Shown piece after piece: positions 1 through 10,405 of a stretch of 64,000 nt of DNA; within the stretch, counting starts at the first letter, position 1; every line of letters begins with the position of its first letter. A model generated the notes under the pieces. It had not been told where the DNA came from, searched no databases, and saw only the letters and a program-made list of their open reading frames with translations. Source of the stretch: Lotus japonicus (taxonomy: Eukaryota > Streptophyta > Magnoliopsida > Fabales > Fabaceae); the NCBI RefSeq assembly GCF_012489685.1, contig NC_080042.1:15266150-15330149 (forward strand), given 5' to 3'. Position numbers and translations under genes: made by a program.

Positions 1-1301
1 GTCGATTTTTCTTCGATCAAACTTGGTTCCTAGGTTAACATACGCCGTAACTAAGACGGTTCTAAGCTCGGAAAAATTTTCGGATCGAAAACTGATATAG
101 GGGTAGTTTGGTCATTATTTTTAGCTCAAAATTTCAAAATTGGATTTTTGAAAAACAGATTGGATGGAGACGTGCACAACAACGTTTATGACGACAAATC
201 CTACTAGCACTAAGCCAAGTCGATAGATTAGAGCTTAAAGGTTGCGACTTTACCGAAAAATGGGTATTTAAGGTAGAAATTGATCCCGGCGGCATTTCGT
301 CGACATTTGACAAAATCTAATCCGCAGAACACGCTCAGGAGCATGCAGGGAAGAAGTTTAGACACTGAAATCAAGCTATTTGGACAATTTTACAAAAAGC
401 TCCAAACTTTGAGCTCAGAAAAACATAGAAAAAGTCGACAGATCTGACGATCAGAAGTGAGATATAGTTTACCTACCTCAAGGTCTTCGATTAGCAACGA
501 TCGGTGAAGAAAACGGGCAAAGATTCGCGAAAATCCGGATCCTCTCTTTCTCTCTAGCTGCTCACGGTTTTGGGGGAGGGAATGGGTGATTTTTTTGCAA
601 AAAATCTAATTTTCAAGCTATTTATAGGTTTTGGAAAAAGCGGAAAAAAGATTTTTTTGCGATTCCGATTTTTCCTGCGCGTTCCTCTGCGCATTCTAAG
701 ATAGGTTCTGGCGACAGAATTCCAGAACTCAAAACAGGATTCTTGGAATTAAACCAAAAGATCCAAAATCGGCATAAGTCGGTGTAAGTCGGATTATCCC
801 GAAAAACTACTTTTTGCAGTGATCGTCGGATGAGAAAACTTCCTTCTGAAGAAAGATTAGGAATGACGAGAGAAATAGGGGAACGCGGGTGGAATCTTCA
901 TTTGCAGCTCCCAATAGAAAAAGTCTTCATCGTCTGTCGATCTTAGGTTTCTCGAACTATCAGGGATTCTGTTTCGGCAAACTTCCGAGAATTGGAATTT
1001 GACGTTCGTACTTTCCAGAATTTCGCATCGAAATAATTGTTTAAGGACGGAAAAGAGAAGTTCTAACATTTCTCTGAGGATTTTTGGAATTAGTTTCCAT
1101 CGTGTCCCTAAGCGTAAATTAACTATTCACTAATACCTTTGACCTAGGATTAAGCGTATGTTAGTCGTGCTATAACTCTTATCGGTTTTTCGATAAATTC
1201 TTGGACTTTTCCTGAACCTTTTTCCTTCCCAAATTTATCTTAATCAAATAAACTCTTTTATTTTATTCACTTATCCAAAGCGTTAAAACTTGGGCCTTAC
1301 A
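1..1301 (-). repeat. 3' LTR of the gypsy element, window-truncated (U3 side)
   Basis: Base 1 here corresponds to 8205 in the other LTR, a constant offset of 8204. The copy ends at 1301 with TTACA (TGTAAGGCCC on the minus strand). A CCTATAAATAGC box lies at 617-628 on the minus strand. The 70-codon minus-strand ORF at 857-1069 is repeated exactly in the other LTR but resembles nothing and is not called a gene. Confidence 0.92.
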
Positions 1302-1318
1302 TTACTACCCTCCAAAAA
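1302..1318 (-). other. Polypurine tract of the gypsy element
   Basis: On the minus strand a purine-rich run (TTTTTGGAGGGTAGTAA) sits immediately before the LTR start TGTAAGGCCC, the place expected for plus-strand DNA priming. The same arrangement recurs next to the related LTR at 44340. Confidence 0.7.
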
Positions 1319-1338
1319 GAAAGTTTCGACCTCGAAAC

Positions 1339-2736
1339 TTAAGGGTCAGTAAAAAGTTCTGGGTACTGTTCCTTGATCTTTTCCTTCAGCTCCCACGTCG
1401 CATCGCCGGTGTCCTTGTTCCAAATAACCTTCACTAACTCGATCTCTTTTCCCCTCAACTGCTTTATCCTTGTGTCACCAATGCTGATTGGCGGTGTCTC
1501 GAAAGACAAGTTATCCTTCAACTCAATGTCATCCAGCTCGATGACGTGCGTCGGATCAGCAATATACTTCCGCAGTTGTGACACATGGAATACATCGTGA
1601 ACGTTTGATAGAAAAGGCGGTAGTGCGATCTGATAAGCTACCGGTCCTACACGACGAGTAATCTGATAAGGTCCAATGAACTTTGGCGTAAGCTTTCTTG
1701 ATTTGATTGCTCGACCAACTCCTGTAGTCTCGGTAACTCGCAGAAACACATGATCTCCTTCTTCGAATTCCAGGGTTCTGCGCCTTTGATCTGCATAGCT
1801 CTTCTGTCTACTCTGAGAAGCCTTCATCTTCTCTCTAATCTGTTTAATCTTCTCAGTCGTCTGTTGCAGAAGTTCCGGTCCTACTAACAAATTCTCTCCA
1901 TCTTGATACCAACATAAAGGTGTTCTACACTTGCGGCCATACAAAGCCTCATACGGTGCCATGCCTATGGTCGTATGAAAACTGTTGTTGTATGTGAACT
2001 CAATCAGTGGCAATAGGGTATCCCAACTGCCCTTGTTGTCTAACACGCAAGCTCGTAGCAAATCCTCCAATGATTGGATAGTTCTCTCAGTCTATCCATC
2101 AGTCTGTGGGTGATAAGCAGAACTTAATCTCAGCCTCGTCCCCAAAGCATTATGAATAGCTCCCCACAAATGTGAAGTAAACTTCGGGTCTCCATCGGAA
2201 ACGATACTTGTTGGCACTCCATGAAGTCGCACAATCTCAGCTATATAAATCTCTGATAGCTTATCCACGTTGTACGTAGTTCTCACAGGTATGAAATGAG
2301 CCGACTTAGTCAATCGATCCACGACTACCCAAATCGAATCATATCCCTTTTGAGTTCTTGGCAACGCCACGACAAAATCCATCGATATGCTATCCCATTT
2401 CCATTGAGGTACATCCAAGCTCTGTAGCATACCTGAAGATTTCTGATGTTCCACCTTCGCCTTCTGACAGATTAAACATGCAGCTACATATCCTGCCACT
2501 TGTCTCTTCATCCCTGGCCACCAAAAATTCACCTTCAAGTCCTGATACATCTTTTTCCTTCCAGGGTGAATGCTCAACTTGCTTTTGTGACCTTCGTCCA
2601 TAATCAACCTCCTTAAGTCAGGGTTGTTAGGTACGCACACTCTATCCTTGCATCGCAGGATATTGTCACTCCCTACCTTGAATTCCGGGTCCTTACCCTG
2701 AATTACTAAATTCTTATTTTCCGAGTAAAAATTCAT
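1339..2736 (-). pseudogene. Integrase with chromodomain, one nonsense codon
   Basis: Minus-strand integrase of a Ty3/gypsy chromovirus. The first part (2092-2736) has the zinc-binding HHCC region (histidines in GHKS and SIHPG, cysteines in ACLICQ), the first catalytic Asp in SMDFV and the second in VSDGDPKFTS. Reading stops at a TAG (2092-2094) directly after YHPQTDG, where a glutamine codon is usual. The same frame continues with TERTIQSLEDL, so the catalytic Glu lies just beyond the stop. The second part (1339-2070) carries the integrase C-terminal domain (RKLTPKFIGPYQI, HVSQLRKY) and ends in a chromodomain-like segment (VKVIWN..ATWELKEKIKEQYPELF). The reading frame is otherwise open, so a single substitution silences a nearly intact integrase. 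Confidence 0.88.
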
Positions 2737-3033
2737 CTTGTAACTGTTGGTCTCGGATTTCTTCCATCAAACCATTGGTGATCTTGATCATCCCAAACTT
2801 CAGTTCTCCCTCAGATGCTCTCACATCTAAGCTCAAATCTCAAAATTGTTCCAGCAGTTGCAGCTCCTTAACCATCATTGATGAGAGATGCATCTTCCTG
2901 CTCAATGCATCAGCAACGACATTAGCCTTTCCAAGATGGTATTGTAAGGTAAAATCGTAATCCTTGAGAAATTCCATCCAGCGTCGTTGTCTCATGTTCA
3001 ACTCCTTCTGGTCAAACAAGTACTTTAAGCTCT
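2737..3033 (-). pseudogene. C-terminal tail of gypsy RNase H and RH-IN linker
   Basis: On the minus strand the frame reads [20 protein letters not shown], then [15 protein letters not shown], which is the well-known end of the Ty3/gypsy RNase H domain. An in-frame TGA at 2840-2842 interrupts the linker. A frame change near 2730 separates it from the integrase ORF. Upstream of about 3033 the RNase H sequence stops abruptly and unrelated spacer begins, so the RT and most of RNase H have been lost. Confidence 0.8.
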
Positions 3034-4565
3034 ATGTCGTCCTGCTCGACCACTCGTGTCGGTTCTATGTTGGAAATAACATTGGTTGACGCTACGTGAA
3101 ATTGCACAACCTTAACCACTTGATCCTTTACTTTTGTTCGTCCAAAAATTCTGCTTAAACTCAGTACACCTCTGGCATTCCAGAGTGAATGTTCAACCTG
3201 TCCTCGTGATCTCCACTCATGATTCAAAACTTAACTCGATCGCTCTATAACTCATAGACGAACTATTCCCTTGGAATCTACTAGTCCATTAACGTCGATT
3301 CCAACTTCGTAACTATCCTCATTCGTACCATGAAATCAATCTTCTACTTAGTCATCACTCAAAGTAAAACTCGACGTGAGTCTTAATACCTTGTGCATCG
3401 CTAGACCCAATCCCTTTTAACATCCATTCATCAGCAACTTATAAGCTAATCGCCATCTTAATATCTTACAATCCATTATTGTCATCTCCCCTTTTTCGAG
3501 ACTTCCCTTACTTGAACCATAAAACCAACCTTCACTTATTCACAACCCACTTTACAATCACCTAAAATCCTTAACACTTCCCCCAAATCCGAACTTATTC
3601 CCTAGAAGATCAAACCATAGCTGTACCTCAGGAAACTTAACTAGTCATTTTATCATCCGATCCCTCAACATTCGGAGGTTTAACTACAATCATTAATGCC
3701 AACACCACTAAATCTCTGATTCGAACATGATTTTCACCTCCCAAGGTCAATCTTAACCCTTAAATCCTCACTTAACTTAGTGAAATTCACTTGCTAACCC
3801 CAGCATGCAATATCGGAATCCATAACCAAGTTCCATTCACTCTTAGACTCTAAGAAATTTGTCCACATATAACAACCTCAAGTATTCATCTTAATACTAA
3901 CTCTTTATTTCCGTAACTAGATCGTCCTCCAATCAATCCGATACTTAGTCTCTCGATCAAAACCTGACAAACCTTGATTCCTACGCACTTGAGACAAGAA
4001 TTCATAGACTTAAAACCTAAACTTTCACCAAGTTTGGACCTCAAATGTCCTTTAATTCTTCAATACTTCTTAAATGAATATCCATTTCTTAAACTATAAC
4101 TCCTCCCCAAAGGAGATCAATTACTTAACAAGAACTTTACTTCCCAACTCAACTAATCCTCGATCCAATCAAATTAATCTTACCAATCCATCTATCAAAG
4201 TCCATTGCCAGTTCTGATTCCGAATATCACCCCCTCAATATTAAGTTGATCAGGCCTAATACATCGAAGGTGAAGATTTAGAAAAACCCACTGGAACAGT
4301 CGATGAGTTCCTAACATCCAGTAGTCACAGAGATCTTGATATTAAATCCTCAATGATGCCGCTACGGAACTACACACTCCCGACACCATACATATACTAT
4401 CCATACGGAATCTCCCTGAGATTCATCCTTCATCTTCTAGCTTCTTTGTTAAACACATCGGTGCAAGACTACTTTTCTAGGCTTAACGTGTTATTCTAAA
4501 CCTCGTGTAACTTCTATAGTTTAAACACGAGCAACGGTCAAATAAAGTATTATTAGGCGTAATAA
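3034..4565 (-). other. Non-coding spacer replacing protease-RT; strongly G-poor on the plus strand
   Basis: About 1.5 kb where RT should be. I see no RT motif in any frame (no FxDD box and no YQVLPFGL-like segment). The plus strand is markedly poor in G (for example four G in the 60 bases 3481-3540) and rich in C, so the element's sense RNA here would be C-poor. A stretch at 3020-3060 repeats a piece of integrase C-terminus (DDIELK). Part of 4210-4330 resembles 44590-44700 and 60080-60200 (shared AAGTTGATCAGGC), so the spacer belongs to a wider family of related elements. Confidence 0.6.
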
Positions 4566-5402
4566 TTATAAAGTCAAAGCTCGACAGTAAAGGCAAGTTA
4601 GGTGTGTTGCACACGTTACGAGAGTATTGAAGCGTATTATACCGGAATGAGAAAGAATAGTTAGAAGGTTACCATCGTTATTGCGCTCTCCTCTGGTTAA
4701 TCCCTCGGCTCCTTCACCGTCCATGATATAAACCCTTCCTTCAGCAGCAGGGCGCTTTCCCCTTACGGTGTTAACAAACGGCTCAACCTTGGGTGTCTTG
4801 CAGTTGTTGGCCAGATGTCCTGGTAGATCACACTTGAAACACCTCGGCTTCCCCTTCGGGCATTTCGTGGAGTAGTGCCCAATCTCCCCGCATCTGTAAC
4901 ATGACACTTGTTTCTTTTCCCCTCTGACCATGGCAGGAAGCTTGCCCTTCATCTTGTTGTCAGACGGTCCTGCCTGGAACGTCCTACAGTTTACAGCCAA
5001 ATGTCCACGTTGTTTGCACTTGCAGCATTTTGGTCCAGTCATTGGGCACTGAAAGGCGTAGTGTCCAAGTCTCCCACAACGGTAGCATGTCACAGCCTCC
5101 TGGAAATTAGTTGCGGTCGTTAACTTGCGTGATCCTGGGGTAGGGTCTCTTCCCTCGGGATGCTGGTATGGCTTCCACTGTCGGTACTCCTGTGGATCTG
5201 ACCTCACTGGTCCTCCAGCTCCAGCTCGATCCAATCCACTATGCTGGTACTTGGACGCCTCGATTAGCGGTTGAGGTCGTTCACGTGCAGCCTCCTCAGC
5301 GCGTCTGTAAGCGTCCTCAGCAGCCTGATTCATCATTGCCTCAAACATGGTAGCTATTGCCTTCGCCATACGGTCAGGGCTTACCATCCTATGTTTAGTC
5401 AA
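4566..5402 (-). pseudogene. Gag nucleocapsid fragment with four CCHC knuckles running into a dead protease
   Basis: A 278-residue minus-strand ORF. The short N-terminus (MFEAMMNQAAEDAYRRAEEA) resembles the start of Tekay-type Gag, but the capsid (retrotransposon gag) domain that should follow is absent. Four zinc knuckles are visible: CYRCGRLGHYAFQC, CCKCKQRGHLAVNC, CYRCGEIGHYSTKC and CFKCDLPGHLANNC. After them VYIMDGEGAEG and NLLTILSHSG match the beginning of the chromoviral protease, where the active-site DSG reads HSG. The C-terminus then leaves the family and stops. The protein could still bind nucleic acid if made, but it has neither a capsid domain nor a working protease. Confidence 0.82.
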
Positions 5403-5583
5403 ACAAACAGTTAGTACTCATCATCGGATAGCATCTAACATACTATACAATATGATTAAGCAATAACTTCAATCAATTCTAAGCGACAAATCGCTTGGCA
5501 GAAAATCAATTTTTACTCTTTGCAGAGTCACACAACCTAGCACAGAAGACCTATTCCCCAAAGACTCCCGAAAGACTCGACAA

Positions 5584-5595
5584 GCTCTGATACCA
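5584..5595 (-). other. Primer-binding site, initiator tRNA-Met type
   Basis: The minus strand reads TGGTATCAGAGC, complementary to the 3' end of plant initiator tRNA-Met. It is separated by three bases (TTG) from the end of the 5' LTR at 5599. This fixes both the LTR boundary and the element's orientation. Confidence 0.9.
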
Positions 5596-6051
5596 CAATG
5601 TAACACCCCGATTTCGGTGGCGTCACTTTAGTAACCAAAAGAAATACTTAAGCGGAAAAACGTGAATTATTTTTTTTCGATAATGTAAGTAAAGACAGAA
5701 AGAGATGAAACTCTAAAACGAAGATAACAGAACTAATATACAATATGATTACAGCCCCCACTGTAAGTTGTAAACCACGTCACGAGTAAACCTCCAGTGA
5801 CGGAAAGTAAAAGAGAGTAACGCCCGTAGGCAAAAGTACAAACCAAGGTAAAAATACTGTGTCCGCAACACTAAACCTCAAAATCTGAGAACAAGTTGGC
5901 CCAGCGGCCTAAGAAAAGACCCCCTAAATCCAACCAGCTCTCTGTGATCTCCATAGGAAACCACACAAAAAGCTAAAGGTCGGGGACCTACCCTGCCCAA
6001 AACGGAAGACTGAACATCAGAGCCAAGACGCTACACCTACACTAATCCCAA

Positions 6052-6498
6052 CTATGCATCCCCAAGATCGTCGTCTGAATCTGAATCCAAGACGATTATG
6101 TCGATGACTGCATCAGTCTCCACAGCTGGTCGCGCGAGTTCTACACCCGATCCCAAGTCAATAGCAGCCGCGACAGTGGGTGAACTAGTGCCTGAAGAAG
6201 TTCCTCCCACAGGCACCTCCTCCGAGGGGTACTCGTCGTCCGAAGGCGACGGTGGTGGTGGTACTCCCAGTCCAGTCCCGCAGTGTACACCCGGTGGCAA
6301 GTTGAAGCTGACAGTGTAGTGCCTCCAAACTCCGTGCGTCAGGCTTGGTATCCGGTCAATGCGATCCTCCATTATTCGCCTCGAATAGATAGCTCGGTGG
6401 CCAGCGGGGTCGACCACCCATGAGCCCGGGGTGTCTTGGTCCAACATCTCAAACCTGGTCCCCCCCGAAGGGACGACCGTCTCGTACCAGTCCGCCAT
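6052..6498 (-). CDS. Small acidic protein encoded inside the LTR, with a SUMO-interaction-like C-terminus
   Basis: An uninterrupted minus-strand ORF of 148 codons from the ATG that gives MADWYETVVPSGG; an upstream in-frame ATG at 6534 is possible but less convincing. The N-terminal half is compact and rich in Trp, Tyr and Arg (GSWVVDPAGHRAIYSRRI, HGVWRHYTVSFNLPPG). The middle is a Pro/Ser/Gly linker (PPPPSPSDDEYPSEE). The tail is VIDIIVLDSDSDDD, a hydrophobic core followed by acidic and serine residues, the pattern of a SUMO-interacting motif. It lies in R-U5, about 2.3 kb downstream of the predicted TATA box and upstream of gag, so it would be near the 5' end of the genomic RNA. I do not recognise a domain. 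The function is unknown, and coding status is inferred from the open frame and the composition. Confidence 0.5.
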   Translation of the reverse strand: MADWYETVVPSGGTRFEMLDQDTPGSWVVDPAGHRAIYSRRIMEDRIDRIPSLTHGVWRHYTVSFNLPPGVHCGTGLGVPPPPSPSDDEYPSEEVPVGGTSSGTSSPTVAAAIDLGSGVELARPAVETDAVIDIIVLDSDSDDDLGDA

Positions 6499-7173
6499 AC
6501 TCAACTGACAATGGCGTAGTCCGCCCAAACACACACAGAAGACGCGAGGGTCAACTCCAAAGAATTATATAAATAATAAAAGCAGATATATAGGGTTATA
6601 ATTATTTAGCCTCTCAGGCTCATACGTCTAGGGATAACATCCTAGAGTTGCATATATCACAATGAATATAAAGATCATAATAACAATTAGCATGCCTCAA
6701 GTAGGATAAACAGGTACCAACCACACTCAGCAACTAAGTCAGCATGTATGTTGCATGAAATGCAATGCTGGGTAACAAAATGCATTCCGGAAAAAGGATG
6801 GACACCATCGAGTCAGCCCTAACACCGGCCAAAGTGGGACCATTCCGCTCGGGCGTCTCTTACACCACACAAAAGTAGTCAGATCAGCAGTGAACCCGTA
6901 GGTCTGCCATTCCGTCTGCTACTGAGGACCACCGTAGTGTCCTAAATATGGAAATCCGGGTCTTATGACCATTTTGGAATCCACCGAGGTCCGGTAATCC
7001 GCCGTGTATTAACCTCAAAATGAGTGCATGAATGCAAGTGATTAGCCAAACAACGTCTCCGACCTCACTCGACACGTCGTCACGTGTTCTAGCTAACTTA
7101 TTGTCTCTAAAAAGCCTACCCTAAGGCAAACGTCGATTCTGCGACAAAATGAATTAATCAAAAGAAGAAGAAT

Positions 7174-7331
7174 GTACTTTGGAACTCATGGTTCCCGGCT
7201 AAACTTTAGATAGCCAATCAATAAACTGCTCATCGAGCGAAAAGGTACCGAAGTACTTGGAAACCTATAGTCTCCGGCTAAACTTTAGATAGCCAAACAT
7301 TAAACTGCTCATCGAGCGAAAGAGTATAAGC
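7174..7331. repeat. Tandem repeat of about 79 bp, two copies, inside the LTR
   Basis: Two adjacent units share GGCTAAACTTTAGATAGCCA and AAACTGCTCATCGAGCGAAA, with small differences. A partial third unit (CATACTCGGAAACTTGTAAG) follows. Confidence 0.75.
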
Positions 7332-8820
7332 ATACTCGGAAACTTGTAAGTTTCCTCAAGACTTGGACTCGACGACACTTCTCATATCTTCAAGACTAAT
7401 ATTCAGGCTCTAAGCTCTTATCTAAAGTTGTTATCATTGTTCAAGGGGGTTTAGAGATTGATTAATGTCTTATGAATTTTCTTTGAGAAAATAGATTTCG
7501 TTTAGTCTTATGATACTTCCTATGAGTTTCAGGGATCCCATAATCCCAATTAATTTCTGAGAAGGTCTCGATCCATTAAAACATAACAAGGTCCGAACTT
7601 CATTCGTCCTTTCAAACTCTCTCAAAATCTCATAAAAATTCGGCATGACTTGCCCGTAATCCTCACTTTCCAGAAACATAGGCACGAGTGGAATAGCATC
7701 AATGAAACAGCTCAACCAATAGGCATAAACAGCATATTCCAACACATCCTAAGTTAACCATGTAGCACATAGCATGTGAATCATTTAGCACACAATATCA
7801 TGGCATCAAGTACTCAACAAGTTCGGCCGAAGCCTTAGAAATCATTTCAGACATTTAGCAATTAGGTGCATAACACATAAATCAAGTCGAATTTCATCGA
7901 CACCTAAAGCATTATCTAGTAATTCAGAGAGTAGCCCTCACCTGTAACTCCTCCAGCGTTTTCCTCACAACCTCCTTCACGTTCCTCGCCTTGATCTCCA
8001 GGAAACTCCTCAAAAGAACCTTAAGCCAAAATCACAGAAATCAACACATTGAGTCAGAAACTCAGCAAGCAATAAGTCCTAGGGTTACACGGTACATTAC
8101 AAACTCTGTGGTACGACAATCTAACGCGTTAAGACAAGTTTTCGAAAAAGTCGGATTTCCTCCCCCCTTGGTATAGCTCTCAGCCACTTTCCTTAATTGG
8201 GAGGGTCGATTTTTCTTCGATCAAACTTGGTTCCTAGGTTAACATACGCCGTAACTAAGACGGTTCTAAGCTCGGAAAAATTTTCGGATCGAAAACTGAT
8301 ATAGGGGTAGTTTGGTCATTATTTTTAGCTCAAAATTTCAAAATTGGATTTTTGAAAAACAGATTGGATGGAGACGTCCACAACGACGTTTATGACGACA
8401 AATCCTACTAGCACTAAGCCAAGTCGATAGATTAGAGCTTAAAGGTTGCGACTTTACCGAAAAATGGGTATTTAAGGTAGAAATTGATCCCGGCGGCATT
8501 TCGTCGACATTTGACAAAATCTAATCCGCAGAACACGCTCAGGAGCATGCAGGGAAGAAGTTTAGACACTGAAATCAAGCTATTTGGACAATTTTACAAA
8601 AAGCTCCAAACTTTGAGCTCAGAAAAACATAGAAAAAGTCGACAGATCTGACGATCAGAAGTGAGATATAGTTTACCTACCTCAAGGTCTTCGATTAGCA
8701 ACGATCGGTGAAGAAAACGGGCAAAGATTCGCGAAAATCCGGATCCTCTCTTTCTCTCTAGCTGCTCACGGTTTTGGGGGAGGGAATGGGTGATTTTTTT
8801 GCAAAAAATCTAATTTTCAA

Positions 8821-8832
8821 GCTATTTATAGG
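8821..8832 (-). promoter_or_regulatory. LTR TATA box
   Basis: The minus strand reads CCTATAAATAGC, a strong plant TATA box, about 680 bp inside the LTR from its start. It is repeated at 617-628 in the 3' LTR. Transcription would start roughly 30 bp to the left. Confidence 0.65.
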
Positions 8833-9505
8833 TTTTGGAAAAAGCGGAAAAAAGATTTTTTTGCGATTCCGATTTTTCCTGCGCGTTCCTCTGCGCATTC
8901 TAAGATAGGTTCTGGCGACAGAATTCCAGAACTCAAAACAGGATTCTTGGAATTAAACCAAAAGATCCAAAATCGGCATAAGTCGGTGTAAGTCGGATTA
9001 TCCCGAAAAACTACTTTTTGCAGTGATCGTCGGATGAGAAAACTTCCTTCTGAAGAAAGATTAGGAATGACGAGAGAAATAGGGGAACGCGGGTGGAATC
9101 TTCATTTGCAGCTCCCAATAGAAAAAGTCTTCATCGTCTGTCGATCTTAGGTTTCTCGAACTATCAGGGATTCTGTTTCGGCAAACTTCCGAGAATTGGA
9201 ATTTGACGTTCGTACTTTCCAGAATTTCGCATCGAAATAATTGTTTAAGGACGGAAAAGAGAAGTTCTAACATTTCTCTGAGGATTTTTGGAATTAGTTT
9301 CCATCGTGTCCCTAAGCGTAAATTAACTATTCACTAATACCTTTGACCTAGGATTAAGCGTATGTTAGTCGTGCTATAACTCTTATCGGTTTTTCGATAA
9401 ATTCTTGGACTTTTCCTGAACCTTTTTCCTTCCCAAATTTATCTTAATCAAATAAACTCTTTTATTTTATTCACTTATCCAAAGCGTTAAAACTTGGGCC
9501 TTACA

Positions 9506-9890
9506 AATTTCTTCTAAACGCCAGCTTGCTTCCATATGGCTATTAAAGAAGAATTTTTTAATTAAGAATTGAATTCATAAAACTTAATGATTGTAAAAGC
9601 GAGCAATGTATTTTAGTGTTAGGGACAACTTCCTAGGGTAATGTATGATACACTATAGCATAACTCAGTATATCAATAGACAACTTGTAAATAGTAATTA
9701 AAAGCAACATATGTTCATATCCGGTAGAACTATAAGTCATGTCAGCAATTCACAAGCCTGTCATCTACTTCCATCTTCATATACTCACAAGAGCAGCACC
9801 ATGTTCCAATATAACACCTGTACGACCCGATGGTCACCCGATTAATTCAACGTGATTAAGAATTAACTTCCAAACCGATCATTCAAAATG
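9506..9890. other. Flank of the gypsy element, no gene seen
   Basis: AT-rich unique-looking sequence right of the LTR. The first five bases (AATTT) would be the right target-site duplication, but the left copy is outside the window. No ORF, RNA or repeat is recognisable. Confidence 0.4.
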
Positions 9891-10405
9891 TGATTAAGAT
9901 CAAACCCCCTTAACCAACCAAAACAACCCGGTTAAGGTCCATCCCCTTTAACCGATTAAATAAACACGATAAGGTTCATCCCCATAACTGATCAAACAAA
10001 CACGATTAAGGTCCATCCCCTTAACCGATCAAACAAACACGATTAAGGTCAATCCCCTTAACTGATCAAACAAATACAATTAAGGCCCATCGCCTTAACC
10101 GATCAAATAAACACGATTAAGATTCATCTCCTTAATTGATCAACAAACATGATTAAGGTCCATCCCTTTAACCGATCAAATAAACTCGATTAAGGTCCAC
10201 CCTTTTAACCGATCAAATAAACACGATAAAGGTTCATCCCCTTAATTGATCAACAAACACGATTAAGGTCCATGCCCTTAACCGATCAAATACACACGAT
10301 TAAGGTCTATCCCCTTAACCGATGAATAAACAAGATTAAGGTCTATTTCCTTAACCGATCAAATACACACGATTAAGGTCTATCTCCTTAACTGATCAAT
10401 AAACA
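9891..10405. repeat. Minisatellite, unit about 37 bp, roughly 14 copies
   Basis: Units follow the pattern GATTAAGGTCCATCCCCTTA then ACCGATCAAACAAACAC, with length and base variation. Each unit contains TTAAGG, seven bases, then CCTTAA, so every repeat can form a 6-bp stem. The phase is conserved over about 500 bp. It is non-coding. Confidence 0.85.

Larger units (their letters stand above)
1..9505 (-). mobile_element. Ty3/gypsy chromovirus-like (Tekay/Del type) LTR retrotransposon, non-autonomous
   Basis: The element reads right to left: 5' LTR (5599-9505), primer site, gag fragment, non-coding spacer, RNase H tail, integrase with chromodomain, polypurine tract, then a 3' LTR cut off by the window start. 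The LTR copies match over all 1301 visible bases except two sites, near 172 and 180 (8376 and 8384 in the other copy). The integrase with a C-terminal chromodomain, the multiple CCHC knuckles and the TGGTATCAGAGC primer site support a Tekay/Del-like chromovirus. Most of protease and nearly all of RT are missing, so it cannot move alone. The near-identical LTRs argue for recent movement using another copy's enzymes; that part is inference. The left target-site duplication is outside the window. Confidence 0.88.
5599..9505 (-). repeat. 5' LTR of the gypsy element, about 3.9 kb
   Basis: The plus-strand edges are TGTAACACCCC at 5599 and GGGCCTTACA at 9505, giving TG..CA ends on the minus strand. 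Only the last 1301 bp can be compared with the other LTR, so the full 3907-bp length is inferred from the primer site. From the TATA box near 8821 the U3 is about 0.7 kb and the transcribed R-U5 part about 3.2 kb, unusually long. It holds an ORF (6052-6498) and a 79-bp tandem repeat (7174-7331). Confidence 0.82.

Noticed and set aside
857..1069. 70-residue minus ORF repeated at 9061-9273
   Set aside because: It is identical only because it lies in both LTRs; no conserved domain, and it overlaps the LTR promoter side.
9891..10405. Regularly spaced repeats resembling a CRISPR array
   Set aside because: Units are directly tandem and variable, with no unique spacers; the context is a plant nuclear genome.
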